Assembly (NCBI RefSeq): GCF_000418325.1
Contig: NC_021658.1
Span: 10,182,001-10,246,000 of the forward strand
Reading direction: 5' to 3'
DNA from: Sorangium cellulosum So0157-2
GTDB lineage: Bacteria > Myxococcota_A > Polyangia > Polyangiales > Polyangiaceae
Length of the DNA: 64,000 nt
In this document: piece by piece, positions 14,963 through 22,983 of the stretch
How positions within the stretch are numbered: position 1 is the stretch's first letter
Layout of the letters: each line of letters starts with the position of its first letter
Program-made: the position numbers and the translations under genes
The notes under the pieces: model-generated
The model's input: the letters and a program-made list of their open reading frames with translations, nothing else
The model's database searches: none
What the model was told of the DNA's origin: nothing

Positions 14963-16435
14963 ATGGCGGCAGCCACGAAGCCCGCAACAGGGGCGCAGGG
15001 GGCGAGCGAAGGGATCTCGCTGGCGCGGTACACGGCCGTCAGGGCGGCGGTGACCGAGGGGTTCCCGCTCGCGGACGTGCTCGCGGTCGAGGGGCTTTCG
15101 CCGCGTACGTTCGCGCGGGCCGATCTTGCCTGGAAGCAGCGGCTGGCCGCCGAGCCGGAGCTGCTCGCGGCGTACGAGCAGGAGCTGGCACAGGCGGAGG
15201 ACTGGCTGGATCGACAGGTCGAGCCGCTCGCGAGCGACCCGGCCGCCTGGGCGAGCTTCCTTGCCGCCTTCGGAGCGCACCCGGCCCCGTTCGAGCTGCT
15301 GCAGGAGAGAGACCTGGGCATGAACGACGTCGCGCGGCTCCGCCGCCGGTGGGCGCGGCGCGCTGGAGAGGACGCGAAGGTCGGCGAGCTGCTCAAGGAT
15401 CTGCACGCGAAGCCCGGGGAGCTGGGGCCGCTCCGGGCTGGCCCCCGGGTGCTGCGTCCGTCGAGGATGGCCGAGGCGCGGGGATCGGCGGCCTCACCCG
15501 CGCCTGCCGTGCCGTCCTCCGAGGCGATGGCCGGCCCTGGGGCGCCCCTCATGGCCCCGCCGGCGCTGCACGGCACGGGGCCCCTGCTGGATGTCCCCCG
15601 CGGCGCGGCGGTCCCCTTCGTGCCGGTGCACGCCGAGCTCGCGACCGGAAAGGCCGAGCCGAAGCCTCCTCGCGCTGCGGAGTCGCTCACCGGCACCGCC
15701 CCCTTGTCCGACGTTCCGCGAGGGCCGGAGCTGCCGTTCCCTCGCTCCGAAGCGGCGAAGATGGCGAAGCGCCCGCCTCCTGCCATTGCGGAGACTGCGC
15801 CGCTCTCCGAAGTTCCCCGTGGTCCCGCTCTCCCGTTCACGGCCGGAGCCTCGGGGGCTCCCGCGCCGTCCCCACCGACAGCCCGGCCGCAGCAGCCGCG
15901 CGCCCCCCGGGAGGGCGCAGAGACGTCACCGGTGCAGGCTCCCCCTCGCGGCCCGGTGATCCCCTTCGCGGCAGCGGCTCCCACGAGGCCTGGCGGAGCT
16001 CTGGCAGCATCGAAGCCCGCTCCGCCGGCTGCAGCAGAGCTCCAGGAGACGTCGCTGAACCTCGCCATCCCCCGTGAGCTGCTGACGCACGCCGCGTCCA
16101 CGCCGGCCACTGGGACCGGAGCTGCCGCAGCATCGCCGCTTTCCAGGCCCTCGATCACGGACGGCGACGGAGGTACAGCGCCCCTCCCCGACGCGCTGGA
16201 CACGATCCTGCCGCTCGCCGCGTATGCCGCGCTCTGCGCGGAGCTGGCCGTGTCGCCCGCCACGGCCGAGGAGATCTTCCGGCGCTACGGCCTGGGTTCC
16301 GGCGAGATGCGGTCGGCGGTCGATGCGGCCTGGAAGGAGCGGCTCCGCGGGAACCCGGCGGAGCACTCGAGGTGGCAGGACATCTACCAGCGCTACTACG
16401 CGCACTTCGCCAGGCGAGGTGCGCCCCCGCGGTGA
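14963..16435 (+). CDS. T6SS-island protein with duplicated ends and PRG-PF repeats
   Basis: 490 residues, no named family recognised. The N-terminal segment (LARYTAVRAAVTEGFPLADV, then DLAWKQRL) and the C-terminal segment (LAAYAALCAELAVSPATAEE, then DAAWKERL) look like two copies of one helical module of about 45 residues. Between them is a Pro/Ala-rich region with four or five copies of a motif resembling T-x-P-L-x-D-V-P-R-G-P-x-x-P-F (near residues 205, 245, 277 and 325), a regular short linear motif. ATG at 14963 after AGGCAGGGAG, 10 bp from the PAAR-like gene. I infer an adaptor or scaffold for the spike complex; it could equally be an effector. Confidence 0.6.
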   Translation: MAAATKPATGAQGASEGISLARYTAVRAAVTEGFPLADVLAVEGLSPRTFARADLAWKQRLAAEPELLAAYEQELAQAEDWLDRQVEPLASDPAAWASFLAAFGAHPAPFELLQERDLGMNDVARLRRRWARRAGEDAKVGELLKDLHAKPGELGPLRAGPRVLRPSRMAEARGSAASPAPAVPSSEAMAGPGAPLMAPPALHGTGPLLDVPRGAAVPFVPVHAELATGKAEPKPPRAAESLTGTAPLSDVPRGPELPFPRSEAAKMAKRPPPAIAETAPLSEVPRGPALPFTAGASGAPAPSPPTARPQQPRAPREGAETSPVQAPPRGPVIPFAAAAPTRPGGALAASKPAPPAAAELQETSLNLAIPRELLTHAASTPATGTGAAAASPLSRPSITDGDGGTAPLPDALDTILPLAAYAALCAELAVSPATAEEIFRRYGLGSGEMRSAVDAAWKERLRGNPAEHSRWQDIYQRYYAHFARRGAPPR

Positions 16436-16442
16436 ACCGTCA

Positions 16443-16740
16443 CCACGACGCGTCCTGGTCCCCCCGCGACCGCGCTCGCCCGCGGCCACGACGCATCCTG
16501 GTCCCCCCGCGAGCGCGCTCGCCCACGACCACGGCCCGTCCTGGTCCCGTCGCAACCGCGCTCGCCCACGACCACGGCGCGTCCTGGTCCCCCCGCGACC
16601 GCGCTCGCCCGCGACCACGACGCATCCTGGTCCCCTCGCGACCGCGCTCGCCCACGACCACGACGCGTTCTGGACCGTCGCGACCGCGCTCGCCCGCGAC
16701 CACAACGCGTTCTGGTCCGCAGAGATGTATCTTGTGAAGA
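16443..16740. repeat. 43-bp tandem array, about 7 copies
   Basis: Units start at 16443, 16486, 16529, 16572, 16615, 16658 and 16700, each of the form CCACGACGCGTCCTGG followed by a GCGACCGCGCTCGCCC block. Copies differ by a few bases. The period is not a multiple of three, so no protein repeat is encoded. It fills the gap between the convergent ends of the island protein and the minus-strand gene at 16792. Confidence 0.9.
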
Positions 16741-16791
16741 ATGCTTGTCTTTTTACGACAACGTGAGCGAAATCACAGCCACAGGCTCAAC

Positions 16792-17613
16792 TCACGCCGG
16801 ATCGGCCAGGGCCTCCTCTTCCGCTTCCGCCGGCGCGGCCGGCGCAGCGGGCGCCCCGGTATCGTCGCCGGCCTCGCTGCTCGATCCAGCGGGCCGCGAC
16901 TCCCACGCCGCCAGCGGCGCGAGCAGCGCCGCGCTGACCTCCTCGCTGCCGGGCACGTCCGGATCCGCGTGCGCGGCGACCCGGGCCGCATAGTCGCGCA
17001 GCGCCGCGAGCGTCGCCAGGAACGCGGCGCGCACGTCGCCCGTCGGCGCGCTCTCGGGCTTCGGCGCGGTGATGTGCAGGGCCCGGCCGTAGGCCTCGTG
17101 CGCCTCCTCCAGGTGAGCGAGGAACGCCTCGCCGCCCAGCTTCTTGAACGTCCTTTCGTGCCGCGTGCTCCGGATCGCGTCGAGGCGCGCCTTCGACTCC
17201 TTCCATTCGAGCTTGTACGGGAGCCGGGTGAACGAGAGGCCGTCCGGGTAAAGGAGCTTGAACAGCTCCTTCGCCTCATCGAGGCTCGGGTTCCGCTCCG
17301 GCGGGAGCTTGCACCACCCTCCGAGCCAATCGAACGTCCCGCTCCACGCGTTGTCGAGGAGGCGATCGGCCTTCGGCTTGGTCTTCGTCTCCACCGGATC
17401 GCCCCCGTGCGGCCGGGTGAGCGCCTCGAGCGTGGCGACGGCGGCGGCGAGGCGGCCCTTGGACCGCCCGATCGCCTCCGGGAGCTTCTTCGGCCTGAGC
17501 TGCTTCTCCCTCGCGTCAGCCACCGTGATGAGCTCCGTGGCGAGCACGACCGACTCGGCAGCATTGAGACGGGGGAGAGCGACGAGGTCCTGGGAGGTGA
17601 ATGAACGAGCCAT
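16792..17613 (-). CDS. Hypothetical helical protein
   Basis: 273 residues from the ATG at 17613, which has a strong AAGGAG site (GGAAGGAGTTCATC before ATG). The protein is rich in Leu, Ala, Glu and Lys, with probable helices throughout (LNAAESVVLATELITVADAR, EAFLAHLEEAHEAYGRALHI) and an acidic Ala/Pro C-terminus. No signal peptide or membrane segment is seen. The helical pattern with AESVVLATELI and periodic charged residues is common in myxobacterial proteins of unknown function. I cannot assign a role. Upstream DNA is intergenic; the gene appears to be monocistronic. Confidence 0.65.
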   Translation of the reverse strand: MARSFTSQDLVALPRLNAAESVVLATELITVADAREKQLRPKKLPEAIGRSKGRLAAAVATLEALTRPHGGDPVETKTKPKADRLLDNAWSGTFDWLGGWCKLPPERNPSLDEAKELFKLLYPDGLSFTRLPYKLEWKESKARLDAIRSTRHERTFKKLGGEAFLAHLEEAHEAYGRALHITAPKPESAPTGDVRAAFLATLAALRDYAARVAAHADPDVPGSEEVSAALLAPLAAWESRPAGSSSEAGDDTGAPAAPAAPAEAEEEALADPA

Positions 17614-18264
17614 GATGAACTCCTTCCCTGAAACGACCCCATCGACGGGGCCGGGGCGGGACGCCATGGCAAGAACGGAGCCGCGCGCGCGGCACCTCGG
17701 GGTCTCGCGCTCTCCACCGCCCCCGTGGAGGCTCCGGGCCTGCCGTGGCGAGGCCTGGTCTGGACGGTCTGTCCTGGTTTTGTCGACCTGGCCTGGGGCC
17801 GGCCCGGCCGCCCGCGCCAGCGCGCGCGCGCACGCTCCAGCGCGCACGCGCACGCTCCAGCGCACACGCGCACGCGCCAGCGATCACGGGCGCCGCGCCG
17901 AGAGCTCTCCTGCCCCCCGGAGAGCTCGCTCCCCAAGGACCGCCCTTCCCCCTCCGAACATGACGTCAGCGGGACGGTGAGCTCGCGCAGGGTCCGCGCC
18001 GATCGAACGGGACCGAAGATCGTCCCCGGAACCCTCGAACTGTGCGACACATCACACACCCAAAGCCCATCTGCCCTACCAGACCGCCGAGGGCGCCGCC
18101 CCGTCTGCCGCCGGGGCGCGGCGGCGGAGGGCGGGCGCCAGGGGCGGCGCGGACGCCCGATCGCGCGAAAGAGTTCCAACCTGCCGCCGCCGGGCCACTA
18201 AGATGACCCCGACGCACGCACGAGGCGCTCCGATCGGCGCCCCGCCGCGGTGCGCAGGGATCTC
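17614..18264. other. Divergent intergenic region with a short GC repeat
   Basis: 650 bp between divergent genes. At about 17811-17888 there are three or four imperfect units of about 20 bp containing GCACGCTCCAGCGC. The rest has no supported gene. It must hold both promoters; I cannot point to them with confidence. Confidence 0.5.
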
Positions 18265-20487
18265 ATGAGCCAGAACTCGGACCGCCGCGATCCGCTCAAC
18301 ATCGCCGGAAGCCTGATCGCCGACAAGTACAGGGTCGATCACGCCGTCGGCGAGGGCGGCTTCAGCGTCGTCTACAGGGCCGAGCACGTCATCTGGAAGC
18401 AGCCCGTCGCCCTCAAGTGCTTCACCCTCCTCGCGGACGCGCCGGCCGAGCAGCGCGAGCAGCTGCTCCAGGCGTTCATCCAGGAGGGCAAGCTCATGGC
18501 CGAGCTCTCCAGCCGCTCGGCCGCGATCGTCCAGGCGCGCGACATCGGCACCTTCAACGCGCCGGACGGGCAGTGGCTGCCCTACATGGTCCTCGAGTGG
18601 CTCGACGGCAAGCCGCTCGACCAGGTCCTCTACGAGGAGACGACCCGGGGCGCGCCGCCGCGCGATCTGCTCGCGACCATCGCGCTGCTCGAGTCGGCGG
18701 CGGTCGCGCTCGAGCTCGCGCACTCGCGCGGCATCGCGCACCGCGACATCAAGCCGGCGAACCTGTTCGTCATCGGCCCGCCGCGCGACGCCTCGACCTT
18801 CGTGAAGGTGCTCGATTTCGGCATCGCCAAGGTGATGGCCGAGCACGCGGCGGCGGCGACGGCGCTCGCCCACACCGGCAAGGACATCACCGCGTTCACC
18901 CCGAGCTACGGCGCCCCCGAGCAGTTCAGCCGCACCCACGGCGCGACCGGGCCCTGGACCGACGTCTTCGCGATGGCGCTCATCATGATCGAGGCGATGC
19001 TGGGCGGAGCGCCGGCGCTGCAGGGCGACGACTACCTCCAGCTCGCCGTCGCGAGCCGCGATCCGTCGCGCCGGCCGACCCCGCGCACCCTGGGGCTCAC
19101 CGTCAGCGACGAGGTCGAGGCGGTCTTCGAGAAGGCGCTCGCCGTCGCGCCGGCGGATCGGTTCCCCACCATGGGCCGCTTCTGGGCGGCGCTACGCCGG
19201 GCCGTCTTCCCGGACGATCCGGCCTGGGCCGTCGCCACGGGCAACGGCGCGCCCGCGCCCACCTCCGGGGCACAGGCGGCCCGCGGCTCCGCCCCGCGCA
19301 TGTCCTCCGCCCCGCGGCTGTCCTATCCGCAGGTCGCGCCGACGCTGGCGGCGCCCCCGACGGCGCCGGGGCCCGCCGCCTCGGCCAAGCCGACGTCGGT
19401 CGCCGCCGACACGAGCAGCACGGGCGGCACCGCGAACGACGCGGCGACGCAGCGGTCGGCGGCGGCGCCGAGGTCGAAGGCCGCGCTGGCGCTCGGCGGC
19501 GGCGCGCTCGCGCTCGCGGCCGGCGGCGCGCTCGTCTGGGGCCTGCTCCGCTCCGAGCCGCCCGCGCCGGAGGCGCCGCCGGTCGCGCCGGTGGCCACCG
19601 CGTCCGCCGCGACCATCGCGACGGCGAGCGCCACGGCCGCCGCGGCCGCGGTCCCCGCGCGGCGGACCGAGTGCCCCTCCGGCATGGTGCTCGTGCCCGG
19701 CGGCAAGTTCTTCATGGGCTCCGACGAGCCGGGCTTCAAGCTGTGGCAGCCGGCGCACAAGGTGACGCTCGACACCTTCTGCATCGACGTCCACGAGGTG
19801 ACCGCGGGCGACTACAAGGCGTGCTCGGACAAGGGCGAGTGCAAGCGGCCCCCGACCACGCCCGACTACCCGAAGGCGGACGGGGTGTCCGCCGCCGAGC
19901 ACCAGAAGACGCTCACGGCCCTCGCCGAGCTCTGCACCTTCGGCAAGCCGGGGCTCGAGAAGCACCCGATCAACTGCGTGCCGTGGAGCCTCGCGGACGC
20001 GTACTGCGAGGTCCACGGCAAGCGCCTGCCGACCGAGGCCGAGTGGGAGTACGCGGCGCGCGGCTCCGACGGGCGCAAGTTCCCCTGGGGCGACGAGCCC
20101 GGCGACAAGACCTTCATGAACGCGTGCGGCACCGAGTGCACCGCGTGGGAGAAGGCGCGCGGGCTCACGCCGAGCACGCGCATGTACGACGCCGACGACG
20201 GCTACTTCGGCACGGCGCCGGTCGGCTCGTTCCCGAAGGGCAAGACGAGGTTCGGCGCCCACGACGTCGTCGGCAACGTCTGGGAGTGGACCGCGGACTG
20301 GTTCGAGACCTACAAGGACGAGGAGCAGGTGAACCCGAAGGGGGCGCCGGCCGGCGATCGCAAGGCGATCCGGGGCGGCGGCTACAACGGCGGCGTCCTG
20401 ATCTGGCTGAACCCGGCGTTCCGCTACCACCAGCTCGCGACGGCGAGCGCGCCGGGCATCGGCTTCCGCTGCGTCGCGAACCTGTAG
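18265..20487 (+). CDS. Ser/Thr protein kinase fused to an FGE-sulfatase domain
   Basis: 740 residues. The ATG at 18265 has AGGGA close upstream. The N-terminal Hanks-type kinase shows the glycine loop (GEGGFSVVY, near residue 30), catalytic Lys (VALKCF), HRDIKPAN near residue 159 and DFGIAK near residue 187. A Pro/Ala/Ser linker leads to one membrane helix (residues about 408-428, ALALGGGALALAAGGALVWG), then an exported domain: GMVLVPGGKFFMGSDEPGF, RLPTEAEWEYAARG, VVGNVWEWTADWF and IRGGGYNGG, the formylglycine-generating-enzyme/sulfatase-modifying fold. In kinase fusions this domain is usually taken as a sensor rather than an oxidase. The next gene starts 2 bp after the stop. Confidence 0.92.
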   Translation: MSQNSDRRDPLNIAGSLIADKYRVDHAVGEGGFSVVYRAEHVIWKQPVALKCFTLLADAPAEQREQLLQAFIQEGKLMAELSSRSAAIVQARDIGTFNAPDGQWLPYMVLEWLDGKPLDQVLYEETTRGAPPRDLLATIALLESAAVALELAHSRGIAHRDIKPANLFVIGPPRDASTFVKVLDFGIAKVMAEHAAAATALAHTGKDITAFTPSYGAPEQFSRTHGATGPWTDVFAMALIMIEAMLGGAPALQGDDYLQLAVASRDPSRRPTPRTLGLTVSDEVEAVFEKALAVAPADRFPTMGRFWAALRRAVFPDDPAWAVATGNGAPAPTSGAQAARGSAPRMSSAPRLSYPQVAPTLAAPPTAPGPAASAKPTSVAADTSSTGGTANDAATQRSAAAPRSKAALALGGGALALAAGGALVWGLLRSEPPAPEAPPVAPVATASAATIATASATAAAAAVPARRTECPSGMVLVPGGKFFMGSDEPGFKLWQPAHKVTLDTFCIDVHEVTAGDYKACSDKGECKRPPTTPDYPKADGVSAAEHQKTLTALAELCTFGKPGLEKHPINCVPWSLADAYCEVHGKRLPTEAEWEYAARGSDGRKFPWGDEPGDKTFMNACGTECTAWEKARGLTPSTRMYDADDGYFGTAPVGSFPKGKTRFGAHDVVGNVWEWTADWFETYKDEEQVNPKGAPAGDRKAIRGGGYNGGVLIWLNPAFRYHQLATASAPGIGFRCVANL

Positions 20488-20489
20488 CC

Positions 20490-21980
20490 GTGCCGGTCCC
20501 CGCCTCGCAGCTCGCCAACCCCTCGATCGCCGGCCCGCTCGGCACGCTCGCGTTCTCGCAGGTCCGCCCGCTGAGCTCGTCGCTCGCGCTGCGCGCGATC
20601 CGCTGGCACCAGAGCCTCGAGCGGCTCGGGGTGGTGCTGCCGTTCGCGATGGTGCACGACGCGGGCCTGCTCTTCTCGACGCCGCGCGAGCAGCTCGAGA
20701 TCGGCCCGCGCTGCGACGCGAGGGAGCTCGCCGGCCGGCTGCGCGACGCGGAGCGCATCCTGGACGGGTACCGGTCGATGCTCCGGGAGCTCGCCGAGAG
20801 CGAGGCGGCGCGCTGCGCGGCGCAGCTCCGGATGAGCGACGATCTGGTCACGGTGGTGCTCTCGCGGCTCTTCGGCGCGGTCGCGGCGCGCACCCACGCG
20901 GCGCCGGCGTACCGCGCGATGCTCCCGGCGGACGCGGCGCTCTTCGAGGGGATCGAGCCGCAGCTGCGCGGCCTGTTCCTGTCGGCGCGGCGCGAGTTCG
21001 AGCAGCGGGCGCTGGAGGCGCTCGACATGTCGCGGCTGTACGTGCTCACGATGTCGGACGCGCTCGACGTCGAGACGCTGCGCCTGTTCGGCATGCTGGG
21101 CTCGGAGGCGTCGGCCGGGGCGCTCGCCCAGGTCGATCTGCTCGCGGCGCTCTCGTCGCCCGAGGCGAACGACATCGTGAACTTCTCGCTGGAGATCCTG
21201 CCGAGCGTGCTCGAGACGAAGACGCGCCCGGCGGCGGGGACGTCGGCGGCGCACGGCTACTCGGGGCTCGGCACGCGCGGCTCGATCGACAGCATGGTGC
21301 TGACGGAGCTCGCCTGGGACGACGTGGAGCTCGCGCGCCGGATCGCCGACAACGAGGTGCTGTATTTCGCGCGCGAGCAGAGCCGGGACGAGCAGCGGCG
21401 CATCCACTACCTGCTCATCGACGCGTCGGCCTCGATGCGCGGCGATCGCCAGACGTTCGCCCGCGGGATGGCGATCGCGACGGGCAAGCGGCTGCTGCTC
21501 GAGGGCGAGGACGTGGCGTTCCGCTTCTTCGACGCGCGCCTCTACGAGCTCTACCGCGCGAAGAACGGCCAGCTCCCCACGGCGCACCTCTTGTCGTTCA
21601 AGGGGGAGCGCGGCAGGAACCCGGCGCGCGTGTTCGCCGAGCTCGCGACGGACCTCGATCTGACGCGGCACCACGATCCGCGCACGCCGGTGGTGCACCT
21701 GTTCACGCACGCGGCGCTCTACATCCCGCGGGAGATGGTGCAGGCGGTGCAGAGCCACGCGCACATCTCGGCGGTGTTCATGCTGCCGTCGGGGGGGCAG
21801 CTCGATCTCGACTACCTGGACCTCCTGGACGCGCACTGGGTGGTGGACCACGCGACGGTGGCGAGCGGGGCGGCGAGGGCGAGCGCGGCCAAGGCCATCC
21901 TCGTCGAGAAAGACCGGCCCGAGGAGGGAGGTGGCGGTGCACGGCGCCTGGGGGCCCCGCCGAACTCGCACGCGCCCTGA
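20490..21980 (+). CDS. vWA-domain protein paired with the kinase
   Basis: 496 residues from a GTG at 20490, directly after the kinase stop. The N-terminal two thirds is helical and has no clear family. The C-terminal third is a von Willebrand A domain with the MIDAS motif in HYLLIDASASMRGDRQTFAR (Asp-x-Ser-x-Ser), then LLLEGEDVAFRFFDARLYEL and TPVVHLFTHAALYIP. Such proteins often act as metal-dependent interaction modules beside AAA+ or kinase partners; here the tight pairing suggests a kinase target or scaffold. The last 20 or so codons are not conserved protein but the left arm of a palindromic element (21916-22069), so the natural C-terminus was probably altered by its insertion. Confidence 0.75.
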   Translation: MPVPASQLANPSIAGPLGTLAFSQVRPLSSSLALRAIRWHQSLERLGVVLPFAMVHDAGLLFSTPREQLEIGPRCDARELAGRLRDAERILDGYRSMLRELAESEAARCAAQLRMSDDLVTVVLSRLFGAVAARTHAAPAYRAMLPADAALFEGIEPQLRGLFLSARREFEQRALEALDMSRLYVLTMSDALDVETLRLFGMLGSEASAGALAQVDLLAALSSPEANDIVNFSLEILPSVLETKTRPAAGTSAAHGYSGLGTRGSIDSMVLTELAWDDVELARRIADNEVLYFAREQSRDEQRRIHYLLIDASASMRGDRQTFARGMAIATGKRLLLEGEDVAFRFFDARLYELYRAKNGQLPTAHLLSFKGERGRNPARVFAELATDLDLTRHHDPRTPVVHLFTHAALYIPREMVQAVQSHAHISAVFMLPSGGQLDLDYLDLLDAHWVVDHATVASGAARASAAKAILVEKDRPEEGGGGARRLGAPPNSHAP

Positions 21981-22069
21981 GCCTTACCCTGCGGGCAAGG
22001 CCCAGGGCGCGTGCTCAGACATCGGCCCATCCCCCAGGCGCCGTGCACCGCCACCTCCCTCCTCGGGCC
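21916..22069. repeat. Long two-helix palindromic element, copy A
   Basis: Outer arms of 38 bases (21916-21953 and 22032-22069) are perfectly complementary. Inside are the strands GCCCCGCCGAACTC and TCAGACATCGGCCCAT, then an inner helix of 12 bp (GCACGCGCCCTG with its complement) and an apical part that also pairs partly. A second copy at 58740-58890 has the same internal strands but entirely different, again complementary, stems. It lies between convergent genes, where it could act as a bidirectional terminator, and its start is inside the vWA gene. Confidence 0.9.
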
Positions 22070-22192
22070 TACGGGGGTAAAAGGGGGCGGATCGAGGACC
22101 GCGGGGGGAGACGCGTGAAGGGGGCGATTTCGCGGGGGTGAGCGCTGCCGGGGGCGCGGGCGGATCGACGGGGTGGTAGCGCGGAGGCACCT

Positions 22193-22948
22193 TCAGTGGT
22201 GCGCGATCAGGCCCAGCGCGTCGAACGGGCTCGACTCGTACTCTTCCTGGGTCAGGAAGTTGTCGAGATCGAGCCACTCGACGAGCGGGCGGCATTCTTG
22301 CACCTTCCATGGGCTCATGAGCGCCGCCATCTCCTCGGGCGTTTGCGGGTAGATCTTGATGCCGGCGGGGGCCACGGCCGTGTTCAGCTGCTGCGCTGCG
22401 GAGGCGACGCGCGGCATGACGAAGCTGAGGGCCAGCACGCTGCCGGGGCCGCAAAACGAGTGCAGCTGCCGCAGCAGGTCGCGCGAGTGGTCATTCTCCA
22501 TCATGTACACGATACCGATGCACCCCACCGCGATGCGGCGCTCGGCGCCGAAGAACTCCGCCGCCGCCGCGAGGAGCGACGACGGCTCCCGGAGGTCGGC
22601 CTGGACGTAGCGCATGTTCGGCTTGTCGGCGAGGATCTGCTCGCCGTAGATCACGCTCACGGGATCGATGTCCGAGAACAGGATGCGCGCGTCGGGCAGG
22701 TAGTCGTTGAGGTGGCCCTGCGTCGGGAGACCCGAGGCGAGATCGAGCACGTTCGTGATGCCCGCCTCGGACCATCGCTGTCCCACGAGCTGGATGAACC
22801 AGCGGTTGAGCTTCGCCCATTTGGGATAGGTCGGTACGAGGTTCATGATCGCCGCGGCCGCGCGGCGATCGACGTCGTAGTTGTGGTGCCCGCCGAGAAC
22901 GTAGTCGTAAACCCGGCCGATGTGCGGCTTGGTGATGTCGATCTCCAT
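22193..22948 (-). CDS. DUF574-type SAM-dependent methyltransferase
   Basis: 251 residues from the ATG at 22948, behind an AAGGAGGG site. The start MEIDITKPHIGRVYDYVLGG and the segment HHNYDVDRRAAAAIM are hallmarks of the PF04672 (DUF574) S-adenosylmethionine methyltransferase family, common in actinomycetes and found in some myxobacteria. The SAM-binding motif is VLDLASGLPTQG, with acidic motif ILFSDIDPVSV and a later ADLREPSSLL. Length is close to family normal. The substrate is unknown. The 30 extra codons upstream lack a ribosome site. It is followed on the same strand at a small distance from the STAS-domain gene, which is transcribed first. Confidence 0.85.
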   Translation of the reverse strand: MEIDITKPHIGRVYDYVLGGHHNYDVDRRAAAAIMNLVPTYPKWAKLNRWFIQLVGQRWSEAGITNVLDLASGLPTQGHLNDYLPDARILFSDIDPVSVIYGEQILADKPNMRYVQADLREPSSLLAAAAEFFGAERRIAVGCIGIVYMMENDHSRDLLRQLHSFCGPGSVLALSFVMPRVASAAQQLNTAVAPAGIKIYPQTPEEMAALMSPWKVQECRPLVEWLDLDNFLTQEEYESSPFDALGLIAHH

Positions 22949-22983
22949 GGTGCCCTCCTTGAGCGAGCGCGCGGCGCGCCCCT

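Noticed and set aside
16443..16740. CRISPR array or coding repeat
   Set aside because: No spacers; period of 43 is out of phase with codons and no start signal exists.
18417..20489. Kinase region read in the second frame as part of a 1,187-codon protein
   Set aside because: The first 690 codons of that frame are shadow; only the part from 20490 is a gene.
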